Assembly (NCBI GenBank): GCA_947480015.1
Contig: CANKBS010000005.1
Coordinates: 107,364 to 171,363, forward strand
DNA: 64,000 bases
Origin: Sphingobacteriaceae bacterium
Lineage (GTDB): Bacteria > Bacteroidota > Bacteroidia > B-17B0 > Aurantibacillaceae
Direction of reading: 5' to 3'
Shown: piece by piece, positions 27,789-36,090 of the stretch
Layout of the letters: each line of letters opens with the position of its first letter
Position numbering within the stretch: position 1 is the first letter of the stretch
Position numbers and translations under genes: made by a program
The notes under the pieces: model-generated
Told to the model about the DNA's origin: nothing
Seen by the model: only the letters and a program-made list of their open reading frames with translations
Database searches by the model: none

Positions 27789-28673
27789 AAATCCTGTGCT
27801 TTTTGTTATATTTATGATATTAAAATTCGTTTCTATACTGCTCTAACTTTTTGTTTTAAAAGTTTTCTCTGTTTAGCTCAGGCCGGCGTTGGCGAACCTG
27901 GTTTATACGCTAAAGAATTTTCCGTATCCGATTGTTTTAAAAACAAACATTTTAGTGGGAAATTTCGTTCTGACACTATGGCCACGAATTTAGTTCTGAA
28001 GGGTCAACAAATATGGCGCAGCATTGATTTAGAAGATCATGAAAACCGAAGTTTATTGGTTAACTCCCGAGGTTGTGCCGAAGTGGGCTTATTTGAAATT
28101 ATTAAATTCGGGTTGTTTGACAAAAAACTAAACGCATTTGCAAACGATGATTTTAATAAGGTCATGCAAAGTCGGCTTAGTATGGCCCAAGTTCGCAAAC
28201 AAATTAGTTTTCACGAAGTAAATGAAAACCGCAGTTTTGATGAGAACGGCAATGAAAAATCAGAAACCCAAGAGGTTAATCGTTTTTTAATGGGTACCGA
28301 TATTAAAAGTTATTTATTAAAAGAAGACTGGATTTTTAATGCAAAAAGCGGGCAAACCGAAAAGTACATTGTTGGTATAGCGCCTTTGGTATTTGATCCA
28401 AAAAAGGAAAAAGTGGTGCCCTTATTTTGGTTGTATTATCCTGAATGGAAAGAACTCTTTGCCTCCTTTGAAGCCAAAAACCTTTATTCAACAGGTGTGA
28501 TTTCTTACGCCGATTTATTTGCTAAAAAATATTTTGTCTCTCAAATCAGTAAAGAAAGTAATGTGTTTGACCGGAGTGTAAAAGCCGTAAACCATGGCAC
28601 TGATGCAGGCGCTGAAAATGAAAACATTAAGGAGAAAATAAATAAACAGGAAATTGATCTTTTTCCACAATAA
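27786..28673 (+). CDS. GldN-like T9SS/gliding motility protein, N-terminus probably frameshifted
   Basis: It resembles GldN/PorN, a periplasmic ring component of the type IX secretion system. Family-like stretches are GQQIWRSIDLEDHENRSLL, FEIIKFGLFDKKLNAFANDDF, YLLKEDWIFNAKSGQTEKYIVGIAP, VPLFWLYYPEWKELFASFEA and ISYADLFAKKYFVSQISKESNVFDR. No gldK, gldL or gldM lies beside it, so it is an orphan copy. The open frame starts at a TTG that lies in the predicted -7 element and gives a poor signal peptide. An ATG at 27814 in another frame encodes MILKFVSILL and then stops; joining it to TFCFKSFLCLAQA by a one-base shift near 27842 gives an ideal signal peptide. Either a one-base deletion or an assembly error is likely. 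Confidence 0.75.
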   Translation: MKSCAFCYIYDIKIRFYTALTFCFKSFLCLAQAGVGEPGLYAKEFSVSDCFKNKHFSGKFRSDTMATNLVLKGQQIWRSIDLEDHENRSLLVNSRGCAEVGLFEIIKFGLFDKKLNAFANDDFNKVMQSRLSMAQVRKQISFHEVNENRSFDENGNEKSETQEVNRFLMGTDIKSYLLKEDWIFNAKSGQTEKYIVGIAPLVFDPKKEKVVPLFWLYYPEWKELFASFEAKNLYSTGVISYADLFAKKYFVSQISKESNVFDRSVKAVNHGTDAGAENENIKEKINKQEIDLFPQ

Positions 28674-28714
28674 AAAGCCGAAGCCAATTCCCCTAATTCG
28701 TTTGGTGATTTTTT

Positions 28715-29413
28715 TTAACGCATACTCACTTTTCTGTTGCCCATAATGTCGATGGCTAAAGCTTGCTGATTTAATGCCAGTAATTCTTTCTCTTCGGCAT
28801 TACTCATGTTGCCTAGTTTGGAAGCCGGAGTGCGCATGGTTTTCGCTTCGTCACGCAATTGCAAAGCCACCTTCATGTTTTTTTCAGAATCATCGATCAA
28901 AAATTTAGAATGATGAGAAATGTTTGATTCGCCTTTAACGAAAGTAATTAAAGCCTGAATAAGCAGTTTGTTTTTAGAGTACTTGTGAAAATTAATTTCA
29001 CCACTTATTTCCGAAGCTTCAATTTGTTTGGAGATGGCTTGTTTATCAATTTCTTTGGCATGTAATAACATGGGCGTTTTTTCGGGGCCGGGTTTGCTTT
29101 TAGCGGCATCACGCATTTTTTGTACTTTTAAACTCAGGTCTTCGGCTTGTTTTTGTAAAGAAACCATCATGGCCTCCGGACCTTTGATGTCGCTAGAGGC
29201 ACTCGCGTTTTGCCCATTATTTAAAGGCTTCACAGTACTAACCGATTTTACAATGTTGGTTTTTGAATCTTTGCGGTCCGAACCTAAACGGGATAAGATT
29301 TTATTTTCGGTTCCTTCTGAATTGTCCTGAGCACCTAAACTGGCTGTTTGAGACGCATAGGAGAGTGAAAAGAACCAAGACGCTAAAATAAGAAGGTGAA
29401 GTTTTGTTTTCAT
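28715..29413 (-). CDS. Exported helical protein with two internal repeats
   Basis: At 232 aa, it has a signal peptide (MKTKLHLLILASWFFSLSYA, 1-20), a low-complexity Ser/Asn/Lys linker to about residue 75 and then two similar helical units. The first runs from LSLKVQKMRDAAKSK to IEASEISG and the second from MKVALQLRDEAKTMR to LAIDIMG. They share a RDxAK start, prolines in the turn and an A-x-E-x4-A-x3-Q-x2-A pattern. Similar helical repeats occur in uncharacterised Bacteroidota periplasmic proteins. Function is unknown. It is convergent with the gldN-like gene with 41 bases between the two genes. Confidence 0.65.
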   Translation of the reverse strand: MKTKLHLLILASWFFSLSYASQTASLGAQDNSEGTENKILSRLGSDRKDSKTNIVKSVSTVKPLNNGQNASASSDIKGPEAMMVSLQKQAEDLSLKVQKMRDAAKSKPGPEKTPMLLHAKEIDKQAISKQIEASEISGEINFHKYSKNKLLIQALITFVKGESNISHHSKFLIDDSEKNMKVALQLRDEAKTMRTPASKLGNMSNAEEKELLALNQQALAIDIMGNRKVSMR

Positions 29414-29682
29414 AAGGTGCGTTTTAATAGTTCCTATTTAAATGCTGAGATCGTTTAAATTAAAGTCTCACTTATTTTCTATGTTTAAGTTAAGTCCGTT
29501 TAAAATAATATCCTTGAAAAAAACAAGGTTTTAGATGAAGACAGGGAAAACATAGATTTATGGCTGAAATAAGCCACCAAAAATTAGGCTGATAGCCTCA
29601 AAAATCTGTTAAAACATGAAAAAAGAAAACAAGCCGAGAAGTAATATTGGTTTTTAAAAATTAAAAAAGGTGGATGAACGAA

Positions 29683-31953
29683 TTAGTCGAGAATTAATTT
29701 TTGTGAGAAGCCGTTTTGTGATTCGTTTTGCGCGCGCACAAAATAAATGCCGCGTTTCCAATCTTCAACCTGTAAAATTAAATTTGTTTTGTCCTCCAAA
29801 CTTTCACTAAATACTTTTTCTCCCAAACTGTTGTAAATGTTTAATAAGCCGCTAGCCTTATGCAAGTCGATGAACACATGCGTATGAGCCGGATTCGGGT
29901 AAATGCCAAAAGACGTTTGCGCATTTAATTTTGTAATTCCTGTATAATTACAAAGGTCAACACTTATAAAAATGCTGGTATCCTGTGCGCAATAATTATT
30001 GGTATAATGAATGCTGTAATTTGTTGAAACTGTTGGTGCAACCACTGCAGGATTATTGGTGATGTTGCCGGGATTCACGGTGTAATTATTGGCATTGCTT
30101 CCGGCAAAATAGGTCGTTTGACCAATGCAGACCGACTCGGAGGATACCACCAAACTGGTGCTAAAAGCGGGATTCACCGCAATGGTTTGAAAGCCGTTGC
30201 TTTGGCAAGAACCTAAACTGCCGGTAATGGTGTAAGTGGTGCTGCTGTATGGGCTGATAATTGCCGGATTGGAGGTTATGGTGCCGGGTTCAAAAGTATA
30301 TGTGTTTGCACCACTGGCAGTGAGTGTGGCTGTTTCACCGGAGCACAACATGGAATTACTCGCCATGGCCGAAATGTTTATAGCTGTTACAATAGAAAGC
30401 GTGGTAACGGCCGAATTAGAACAGCTGCCGTTAGAACCTATAACTGTGTAAGTGGTATTACTTAAAGGACTCACTATTTGTGAAGCGCCATTGTATCCGC
30501 CGGGTAACCAATAATAGGTAGTGGCACCGCTCGCACTGAGGGTTCCGTTAGAATTGGGACAAATGCCTGCAGGCGGTGCGAAAATATTTAAAGTAGGTAA
30601 GGACCCTATGTTTAAAGTCACCGTACTTGCACAGCTTAAGGATGTGGCACTGGTGGCTAACAAACTAATGGTATAAACACCGGCGGTATTAAAAACATAA
30701 GTAGGATTTTGAGTCGCAAAGGTATTGGTGCTAGTGCCGCTAACAGTCCATTGCCAAGTAGTTGGTAAACCATTCGACGTGTAAATTAAACCGACTGTTT
30801 GTCCGGAACAACTATTTAAATTGCTTAAAATGGTATTGGCTAAGGCCGGAGGATTGGTGGCCTTCATAGAAATGTAATATCTGCCCAAACTGCCGTAATC
30901 GGTGTAGTAGAGCGATCGACCGCCATCGATGGTGAAATAATACGAGCCGGCTGTTAGGTTCATGCCAATGAGTGTGTTTAATTTCGCAAGATTAGTATCG
31001 GTGGCCAAAAGTACATTGGATGCATTATACAAACTAAAACGGACATCCAAATTTGCACCTGAATAGGAGGTAGTATCAAGAGCCCATGGTTTTACAGCTA
31101 TGGAAACATTGCGGTTATTGCAAATGGTAAATTTAAAAGCATCCACATCGGTGGGTTGTGTAATAATACCGGAATCGAGTGTGGTTAAGGTATTCAGATT
31201 TAAAATTTTTGCGGTGTTGTATACATCGCCAACATCATCAGGTAGAAAACTTAAAAAGCCGGCACTGGTAATGCCTATGCCCGAATTACCGTGATCAAAT
31301 TGAATGGTATTGCAGGATGTGGCGCTGGTACCATTATGCCAGATGGTAACATTTTTTGAATAACCCACACCCATAATGGGAGCCCAAGAGGTAACACCGG
31401 TACCTAAACCCGGATTGTATTCGTTGGTTTTAGCACAAGCGGTATTGTAGGTGCTTTGATGACGAAGGGTGAATGAATGACCTGCTTCATGTGAGGCAGC
31501 TTCAGCAATATTTTTAGCACTATAACCTAATTGGTTTTCGAAAATCCAGCAAGGTGTGCCCGGTGTACCACCCCAAGCAAAACTGCCAACATAAGCTACA
31601 CCACCGGCTGAGCCATACCAAGCACTGGTTGGTGTAACCACCACGCGAATACGTGAATTAGGAACAGCATTATTAAAGCGCATCGAATCAGTGGTCACAT
31701 TTACATTAAATGGTCGATAGTCTTCACTCACCCTTTTCCAAATTTGAATGATATTGGATGCATTCATGGTAGAAGGAAGGGCGTTAATGAGGTTACCTGA
31801 ATTCCAGGCGGTGCCAATAACTTGTTGACCATCAAAATCTAAATAAACCACTTTATTGGTAATGCCTGAATTACTATTTAGAACGGGAATTTGCGCAGAT
31901 AGTTGACAACTTAGCGAAATAACCAGAAGTATAAAAAAATGTTTAAGTGACAT
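29683..31953 (-). CDS. Zincin metalloprotease with Ig-like repeats and T9SS type A tail
   Basis: This is an exported protease candidate. The signal peptide ends LSAQ (about 1-21). The catalytic domain begins VVYLDFDGQQVIGTAWN and has the zinc motif HEAGHSFTLRH (H155, E156, H159, H165). This is metzincin-like HExxHxxxxxH, but the glycine usual at the third position after the second His is Thr. A PPC-like beta domain follows (about 250-370, DVDAFKFTICNNRNVSIAVKPW), then a PKD-like domain and three Ig-like repeats (GATTYYW, GANTYTF and a YTVNPGN unit). A type A sorting tail starts FGIYPNPAHTHVFIDL and ends QKLILD. A similar domain set is common among Bacteroidota secreted metalloproteases. Confidence 0.85.
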   Translation of the reverse strand: MSLKHFFILLVISLSCQLSAQIPVLNSNSGITNKVVYLDFDGQQVIGTAWNSGNLINALPSTMNASNIIQIWKRVSEDYRPFNVNVTTDSMRFNNAVPNSRIRVVVTPTSAWYGSAGGVAYVGSFAWGGTPGTPCWIFENQLGYSAKNIAEAASHEAGHSFTLRHQSTYNTACAKTNEYNPGLGTGVTSWAPIMGVGYSKNVTIWHNGTSATSCNTIQFDHGNSGIGITSAGFLSFLPDDVGDVYNTAKILNLNTLTTLDSGIITQPTDVDAFKFTICNNRNVSIAVKPWALDTTSYSGANLDVRFSLYNASNVLLATDTNLAKLNTLIGMNLTAGSYYFTIDGGRSLYYTDYGSLGRYYISMKATNPPALANTILSNLNSCSGQTVGLIYTSNGLPTTWQWTVSGTSTNTFATQNPTYVFNTAGVYTISLLATSATSLSCASTVTLNIGSLPTLNIFAPPAGICPNSNGTLSASGATTYYWLPGGYNGASQIVSPLSNTTYTVIGSNGSCSNSAVTTLSIVTAINISAMASNSMLCSGETATLTASGANTYTFEPGTITSNPAIISPYSSTTYTITGSLGSCQSNGFQTIAVNPAFSTSLVVSSESVCIGQTTYFAGSNANNYTVNPGNITNNPAVVAPTVSTNYSIHYTNNYCAQDTSIFISVDLCNYTGITKLNAQTSFGIYPNPAHTHVFIDLHKASGLLNIYNSLGEKVFSESLEDKTNLILQVEDWKRGIYFVRAQNESQNGFSQKLILD

Positions 31954-31981
31954 GTTAATTTAATTATAAGGTGAGTGATTT

Positions 31982-32404
31982 TTATTCGGATACAATTTCA
32001 TCTTCGCTGCATTTATTCAGCAAATAATTGTTTTTTTCGAGCTGTCCTTTATAAAACACCGATTTGTCATCCGACAAAATAAAAACTTGAGTAGAAAATC
32101 CGCCATTAACCTGAATCATTAAATAAGCTTTTGGAAAATAAGTCAGTTTTATTTTCATGAATTTGGTATCCCCATTCTTTGTGTTTACAAACATGACCGA
32201 CTTATCAAGATATTTATTTTCTTTTGAAACAATTTGTTGCTTGGCTTTTATTTGAAATAAAGCATCAAAATCACCTTTACTAATGGTAAAACTAGCGGGA
32301 TACTTGGTCGTGTTTTTTGGACTTGGTGTTTTTGACTTTTGTGCAAAAAGAGAATTTAATCCCAGTGCGAAAATCAGAATCAAGAAAGTAGAAATAGATT
32401 TCAT
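31982..32404 (-). CDS. Exported small hypothetical protein
   Basis: At 140 aa, it has a signal peptide (MKSISTFLILIFALGLNSLFAQ) and a mature part of about 118 residues. This part is beta-rich and basic, with one cysteine near the end (LNKCSEDEIVSE). I recognise no family. It has a near-perfect promoter of its own. It lies 28 bases from the protease gene on the same strand, so the two may be cotranscribed in the order small protein then protease; that could mean an accessory role, which is inference. Confidence 0.65.
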   Translation of the reverse strand: MKSISTFLILIFALGLNSLFAQKSKTPSPKNTTKYPASFTISKGDFDALFQIKAKQQIVSKENKYLDKSVMFVNTKNGDTKFMKIKLTYFPKAYLMIQVNGGFSTQVFILSDDKSVFYKGQLEKNNYLLNKCSEDEIVSE

Positions 32405-32445
32405 TGTAACGTTTTAGTTCAGGTTTTTTTTGAAGGCCTGAAACA

Positions 32446-32476
32446 CAAATCTAATAAATGCAGCTAATTAAACAAA
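32446..32476 (-). promoter_or_regulatory. Bacteroidota-type promoter of the gene at 31982-32404
   Basis: On the minus strand TTTG (32476-32473), exactly 19 bases and TAGATTTG (32453-32446) match the phylum consensus fully. It is one of the best promoters in the window, 42 bases before the start codon. Confidence 0.7.
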
Positions 32477-32540
32477 GTATTCTAAAATTAGCAAATTGCC
32501 GTATACTCAGCGATTCAGAAGGGCTGACTGTAGACAGATG

Positions 32541-33461
32541 TTAAAAATAGGACATGGCTATACTTCCACAAAAGGCTTTTACCAGCATAAGACCGTCAAT
32601 CACAATGAGGTAGTAAAAAATACTACGGCGATTATACATGGAATATGCGACCATAAGTGCTAATAAAAACGGAATGGTGTTGATGACCATTTTGCCAATG
32701 GAAAAATGATTATGTAGGGCATAAGCCAAAAAAGATGTTAGACCAATGATGACCAAAGGAATAATAAAATAGAAAATGGTTTTTCGGAGTCCGAGTTTTA
32801 CCACCACTGTTTTTAGATCCTGGTTATAATCCATGGCATAATCTTTTACATCAAATAAAATGCAAAGCATGGTGATGTACATGAAGTTTTTAATGAATAA
32901 AAATAAACTCACTAAATCAGGTGCATAGTGCGTGCCTGTATCAATACAATAAAATAAAACGGGATAAATGTTTACCAATCCGGCCCAAGTAAAGCCAATG
33001 ATAAAGGGTTTAAGCCAACCTATGTTACGTAAATTATGATGTCCGAAATACGAGTTATCTACGCCATAATAAAAAGCGGAAACCAACGGAAAAAGAAAAA
33101 TAAGAAACCACTCATTTAATGTTACGTGTAATATATTACCATAATGTTGAGATATAAAGTATATAGTGCATGCACTTAAACAGATCATAAAAAAGAGTTG
33201 CGTCTTTTGCATGGCTTTTCTATTACGTACATACCACATAGATCGGAGATTGGCATGGTCATCTGAAACCTCGGTCATAATATAGGCCTTACTATAATAC
33301 AACACGGTGGCCGAAAAACTCATCACGTAAAATAATAAACTATTTAAAGGGTAGCGCTGCTGTAAATTTGCTTCAATAGAGAGTGCTACAGCGCAGAGTC
33401 CATAAAAGTAATTTCCAAAAAAAATAAGGCGGATTAATTTGTTATGTTTGAGTTTGGCCAT
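32541..33461 (-). CDS. UbiA-like prenyltransferase family membrane protein
   Basis: The start MAKLKHNKLIRL at 33461 is chosen because it lies two bases after the upstream GNAT stop; the open frame extends to 33515 but would overlap that gene. About eight membrane segments are visible in 306 aa. The second aspartate motif of the UbiA family is present in FDVKDYAMDYNQDLKT. The first (NDxxDxxxD) is degenerate: TEVSDDHAN keeps only the middle Asp. UbiA enzymes attach polyprenyl chains to aromatic or other acceptors such as quinones, hemes or archaeal-type lipids. With a weakened first motif this copy may have another role. It is cotranscribed with a GNAT gene. Confidence 0.65.
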   Translation of the reverse strand: MAKLKHNKLIRLIFFGNYFYGLCAVALSIEANLQQRYPLNSLLFYVMSFSATVLYYSKAYIMTEVSDDHANLRSMWYVRNRKAMQKTQLFFMICLSACTIYFISQHYGNILHVTLNEWFLIFLFPLVSAFYYGVDNSYFGHHNLRNIGWLKPFIIGFTWAGLVNIYPVLFYCIDTGTHYAPDLVSLFLFIKNFMYITMLCILFDVKDYAMDYNQDLKTVVVKLGLRKTIFYFIIPLVIIGLTSFLAYALHNHFSIGKMVINTIPFLLALMVAYSMYNRRSIFYYLIVIDGLMLVKAFCGSIAMSYF

Positions 33462-33463
33462 TG

Positions 33464-34003
33464 TTATCGGGCAAAGGCCCTGTAAATAACCACATTCAGA
33501 TTGCGCCAAAAACAAGCTTTTTCAAGTGTCATGCCATTGCGTTGAGCTACTTTTCGTGAATCGGTATTTTTTTCGTGGATGATGGAAATAACAGATTCAT
33601 TTAATTGCTGTGTGAAAGCGTAGTGTTTAAAAAGCTGCGCAGCTTCGGTGGCATAACCCTTTCCGCGGAATTCCTTAAATAAATGATAACCAATTTCTAA
33701 TTCTTGCACGCCTTCAACATCCTGTGTTATTAAACCGCACATGCCAATAAATTCGCCAGTATCTTTAAGTATCAATGCTTGCAAGCCATACAACCCATCC
33801 TGGTAGCGGTTAAGTTGCCGCACAATCCAGTCTTTTGCTCTGGCTTCTGTATTTGGGAAATTATGATCGGGAAGAAAACGGGTGGCTTGGTAATCCTCAA
33901 AAAAAACCGACCAAGCCGGCACATCGTCTATGACTAGTTTACGGGTACTGAGCCTTTCTGATTCAAGATGCTCATCATAACGGTACTTGCCAAAATTAAT
34001 CAT
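33464..34003 (-). CDS. GNAT family N-acetyltransferase (RimJ/RimL-like)
   Basis: This 179-aa acetyltransferase begins like the RimJ/RimL group: LESERLSTRKLVIDDVPAWSVFFED. The fold's characteristic GMCGLITQDVEGVQELEIGYHLFKEFRGKGYATEAAQLFKHY holds the acetyl-CoA loop RGKGYA. NTDSRKVAQRNGMTLEKACFWR follows, typical of this subgroup. It may acetylate a protein N-terminus or a small amine; the substrate is unknown. The UbiA-like gene follows after two bases. Confidence 0.88.
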   Translation of the reverse strand: MINFGKYRYDEHLESERLSTRKLVIDDVPAWSVFFEDYQATRFLPDHNFPNTEARAKDWIVRQLNRYQDGLYGLQALILKDTGEFIGMCGLITQDVEGVQELEIGYHLFKEFRGKGYATEAAQLFKHYAFTQQLNESVISIIHEKNTDSRKVAQRNGMTLEKACFWRNLNVVIYRAFAR

Positions 34004-34055
34004 TACTAAATGTAATGATTATTTAAATTAGATTTAAAGATAATAGCACGAAAAA

Positions 34056-34289
34056 TTATTGCGGACATTCGCCCTGCTTATAATTTTTTATACCATCACA
34101 ATTCGCAGCACAGGCATTGCTGTATGTCTTGCCGTTGGAGCCACATACAGGAGCATATTCCATGGTGCAAACACAGGAATTAGGGTTTGGATTTTTGTTG
34201 CAATTTTTTTTAGCGCAGGAAAAAAAACTCAATCCAAGTAATGAAACTAAAAAAGCAATTACAAAAACACTGGTTATTGTTTTATTCAT
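34056..34289 (-). CDS. Kazal-type inhibitor domain lipoprotein
   Basis: At 77 aa, it has a lipoprotein signal with the lipobox Cys in LSFFSCAKK (about residue 25), then a short Asn/Pro-rich spacer. A Kazal domain follows: CVCTMEYAPVCGSNGKTYSN with the further cysteines of ACAANCDGIKNYKQGEC. Kazal domains in animals inhibit serine proteases; in bacteria similar single-domain lipoproteins are widespread and mostly untested. It may protect the cell from its own or foreign proteases, as the window also encodes a subtilase, but this link is inference. It is a single gene. Confidence 0.88.
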   Translation of the reverse strand: MNKTITSVFVIAFLVSLLGLSFFSCAKKNCNKNPNPNSCVCTMEYAPVCGSNGKTYSNACAANCDGIKNYKQGECPQ

Positions 34290-34421
34290 GGTGAATGGTA
34301 GTTTAATACCACCTAAATTAGTGAAATTGCAAACGTGACGCGAGAGAACTTACAAATTTAACAGTTTATGAGGTCTTTATAATTCCTTATGACACAATAA
34401 AACAGGCCGACCCACGAATGA

Positions 34422-34452
34422 TTGACTGCTGTGAATAATTGTTTTATCTTTA
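34422..34452 (+). promoter_or_regulatory. Likely promoter of the surface protein at 34475
   Basis: TTG (34422-34424), 20 bases and TATCTTTA (34445-34452) fit the phylum pattern with one mismatch. It is 22 bases before the start codon. Confidence 0.45.
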
Positions 34453-34474
34453 AGAGATATTAAACCCATTACTT

Positions 34475-36025
34475 ATGCGCTCTTACCTTTTTAGTTTATC
34501 CTTATTAGTTTGTTTGATTTCCAACAACTATTTTTCGCAATTGAGTTTTGTCTTGTCTCCAACGGTTTGCGCAGGAACCACATTAAATGTAAGCGCCAAT
34601 ATTGGCACATTAACTGCCTTGGCCTACAGTTGGGCTGCATTACCGGCTGGTCCCGGCATTTCATCAAGCACTTCGCCAAGTACTAGTATAAGCTTTTCAA
34701 CGGCAGGGGTTTATACCGTTGGCTTGGGTATTTTTGATGGTACCGGTATTATTTACACCACGAATACTCTAAATGTTTTACCAAGTCCAACACTTACACT
34801 CTCGAGTTCTACTCAAACTATTTGTCCCGGTGTATCAGCAACAGTTATTACCACTGCCAGTTCGCCAGTTACATGGGCGCCACTTACCGCGCTAGTTATC
34901 TCCGGTTCTACCGTAATTGCCAGTCCGAGTGTTACGATAAATTACACGGTGACTTCAACCAACAGTGTGGGTTGTAGTGCAAACGCATCATGTAATGTTA
35001 TAAGGTCTGTAAATCCTAACTTAACAGTCATTGCAACGGCCACGTCTGTATGCGCCGGTAATACAAGTACTTTATTAGGATTAGGTGGGGCAAGTTATAC
35101 CTGGACCGGCACAAGTTTTGTCGGCTCTGTAAATCAACCCAGTATCGCAGTGGGTCCTGGCACTTATACCTGCATTGTCACTAGTGCTCAATTATGTATC
35201 AACGCTACAACATACACCATTACCTTACAATCACCCTTAAATATTACCTTATCACAAAGCTCGGTTACCACTTGCATTACCAGTAATTACCCAATGTTTT
35301 CGAAGCAGATACTACTCACTGCAAATGGAGCCGCTACCTATGCCTGGTTTCCTGACGACCCTAATTTTCCCATGCAAGGTCCGATAGTAATCGCAAGGCC
35401 TTCGGCAAGTACTTGTTACACGGTTATTGGCAGCACACCCGGTTGTTCAGGTTCTACTATTGCCTGTGTGCAAGTAATACCACAGTTTTCACATCTTATT
35501 TCTTCGGCTACTGCATACATTTGTGCGGGTGATCAAATTAATTTAAGTATAACGAATATAGGTTTACTGGCGGTTGGTCCGAGTTCTTTGTTTACTTATA
35601 AGTGGACAGAGTCGGGCAGTTCAGGCATTACCTTAAGCAATTACCTGACAAACACAGTAACCGCTTTTCCACAAACTACCACCACTTATACCGCCGAAGT
35701 GTTTGACTCCAGAGCTTGTGTTTCTATTCCTCAACAAATAACGTTAAGTGTGAATGCCTGCACAGGTATCAACCAACACTCAGAAGTTTTCTCCGGATTG
35801 AAACTTTTCCCAAATCCGGTTCAAAATAAATTGGTGATTGAAACAACTAAGGCACTTGATTTAGAAATCGAACTTTGTGATTGGACCGGAAAATTAATAT
35901 TACGTCAACATAGTAATGAAGAACCCAGCCTATCACTTGATCTCTCTGGTTTTGCGAGTGGTATGTATTTTTTAAAACTAAGTAATAAAAATCAGCGAGG
36001 TGTTTATAAGATAATTAAGGAATAA
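34475..36025 (+). CDS. T9SS type A surface protein with Ig-like repeats
   Basis: At 516 aa, it has a signal peptide (MRSYLFSLSLLVCLISNNYFSQ). A PKD/Ig-like domain (about 25-105), then four further Ig-like repeats of about 75-85 residues, several with the C-x-G ... Y-x-W ... Y-T-C pattern (GASYTWTGTSF, GAATYAWFPDDP). The tail LKLFPNPVQNKLVIETTKALDLEIEL to GVYKIIKE is a T9SS type A sorting domain. It looks like a smaller relative of the array at 53568-64000 that lacks the glycine-rich domain. It is likely cell-surface or secreted, with adhesion as a plausible role. It is monocistronic and converges on the PEBP gene with a shared terminator. Confidence 0.85.
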   Translation: MRSYLFSLSLLVCLISNNYFSQLSFVLSPTVCAGTTLNVSANIGTLTALAYSWAALPAGPGISSSTSPSTSISFSTAGVYTVGLGIFDGTGIIYTTNTLNVLPSPTLTLSSSTQTICPGVSATVITTASSPVTWAPLTALVISGSTVIASPSVTINYTVTSTNSVGCSANASCNVIRSVNPNLTVIATATSVCAGNTSTLLGLGGASYTWTGTSFVGSVNQPSIAVGPGTYTCIVTSAQLCINATTYTITLQSPLNITLSQSSVTTCITSNYPMFSKQILLTANGAATYAWFPDDPNFPMQGPIVIARPSASTCYTVIGSTPGCSGSTIACVQVIPQFSHLISSATAYICAGDQINLSITNIGLLAVGPSSLFTYKWTESGSSGITLSNYLTNTVTAFPQTTTTYTAEVFDSRACVSIPQQITLSVNACTGINQHSEVFSGLKLFPNPVQNKLVIETTKALDLEIELCDWTGKLILRQHSNEEPSLSLDLSGFASGMYFLKLSNKNQRGVYKIIKE

Positions 36026-36046
36026 TATTCCGGTTTATTTTTGCAA

Positions 36047-36078
36047 TTAAAAAAAGCTCCTTGTGGAGCTTTTTTTAA
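36047..36078. terminator. Bidirectional terminator
   Basis: The stem AAAAAGCTCC / GGAGCTTTTT with the loop TTGT has A runs on one side and T runs on the other, so it can serve both convergent genes. Confidence 0.85.
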
Positions 36079-36090
36079 TTAAACTATTTT

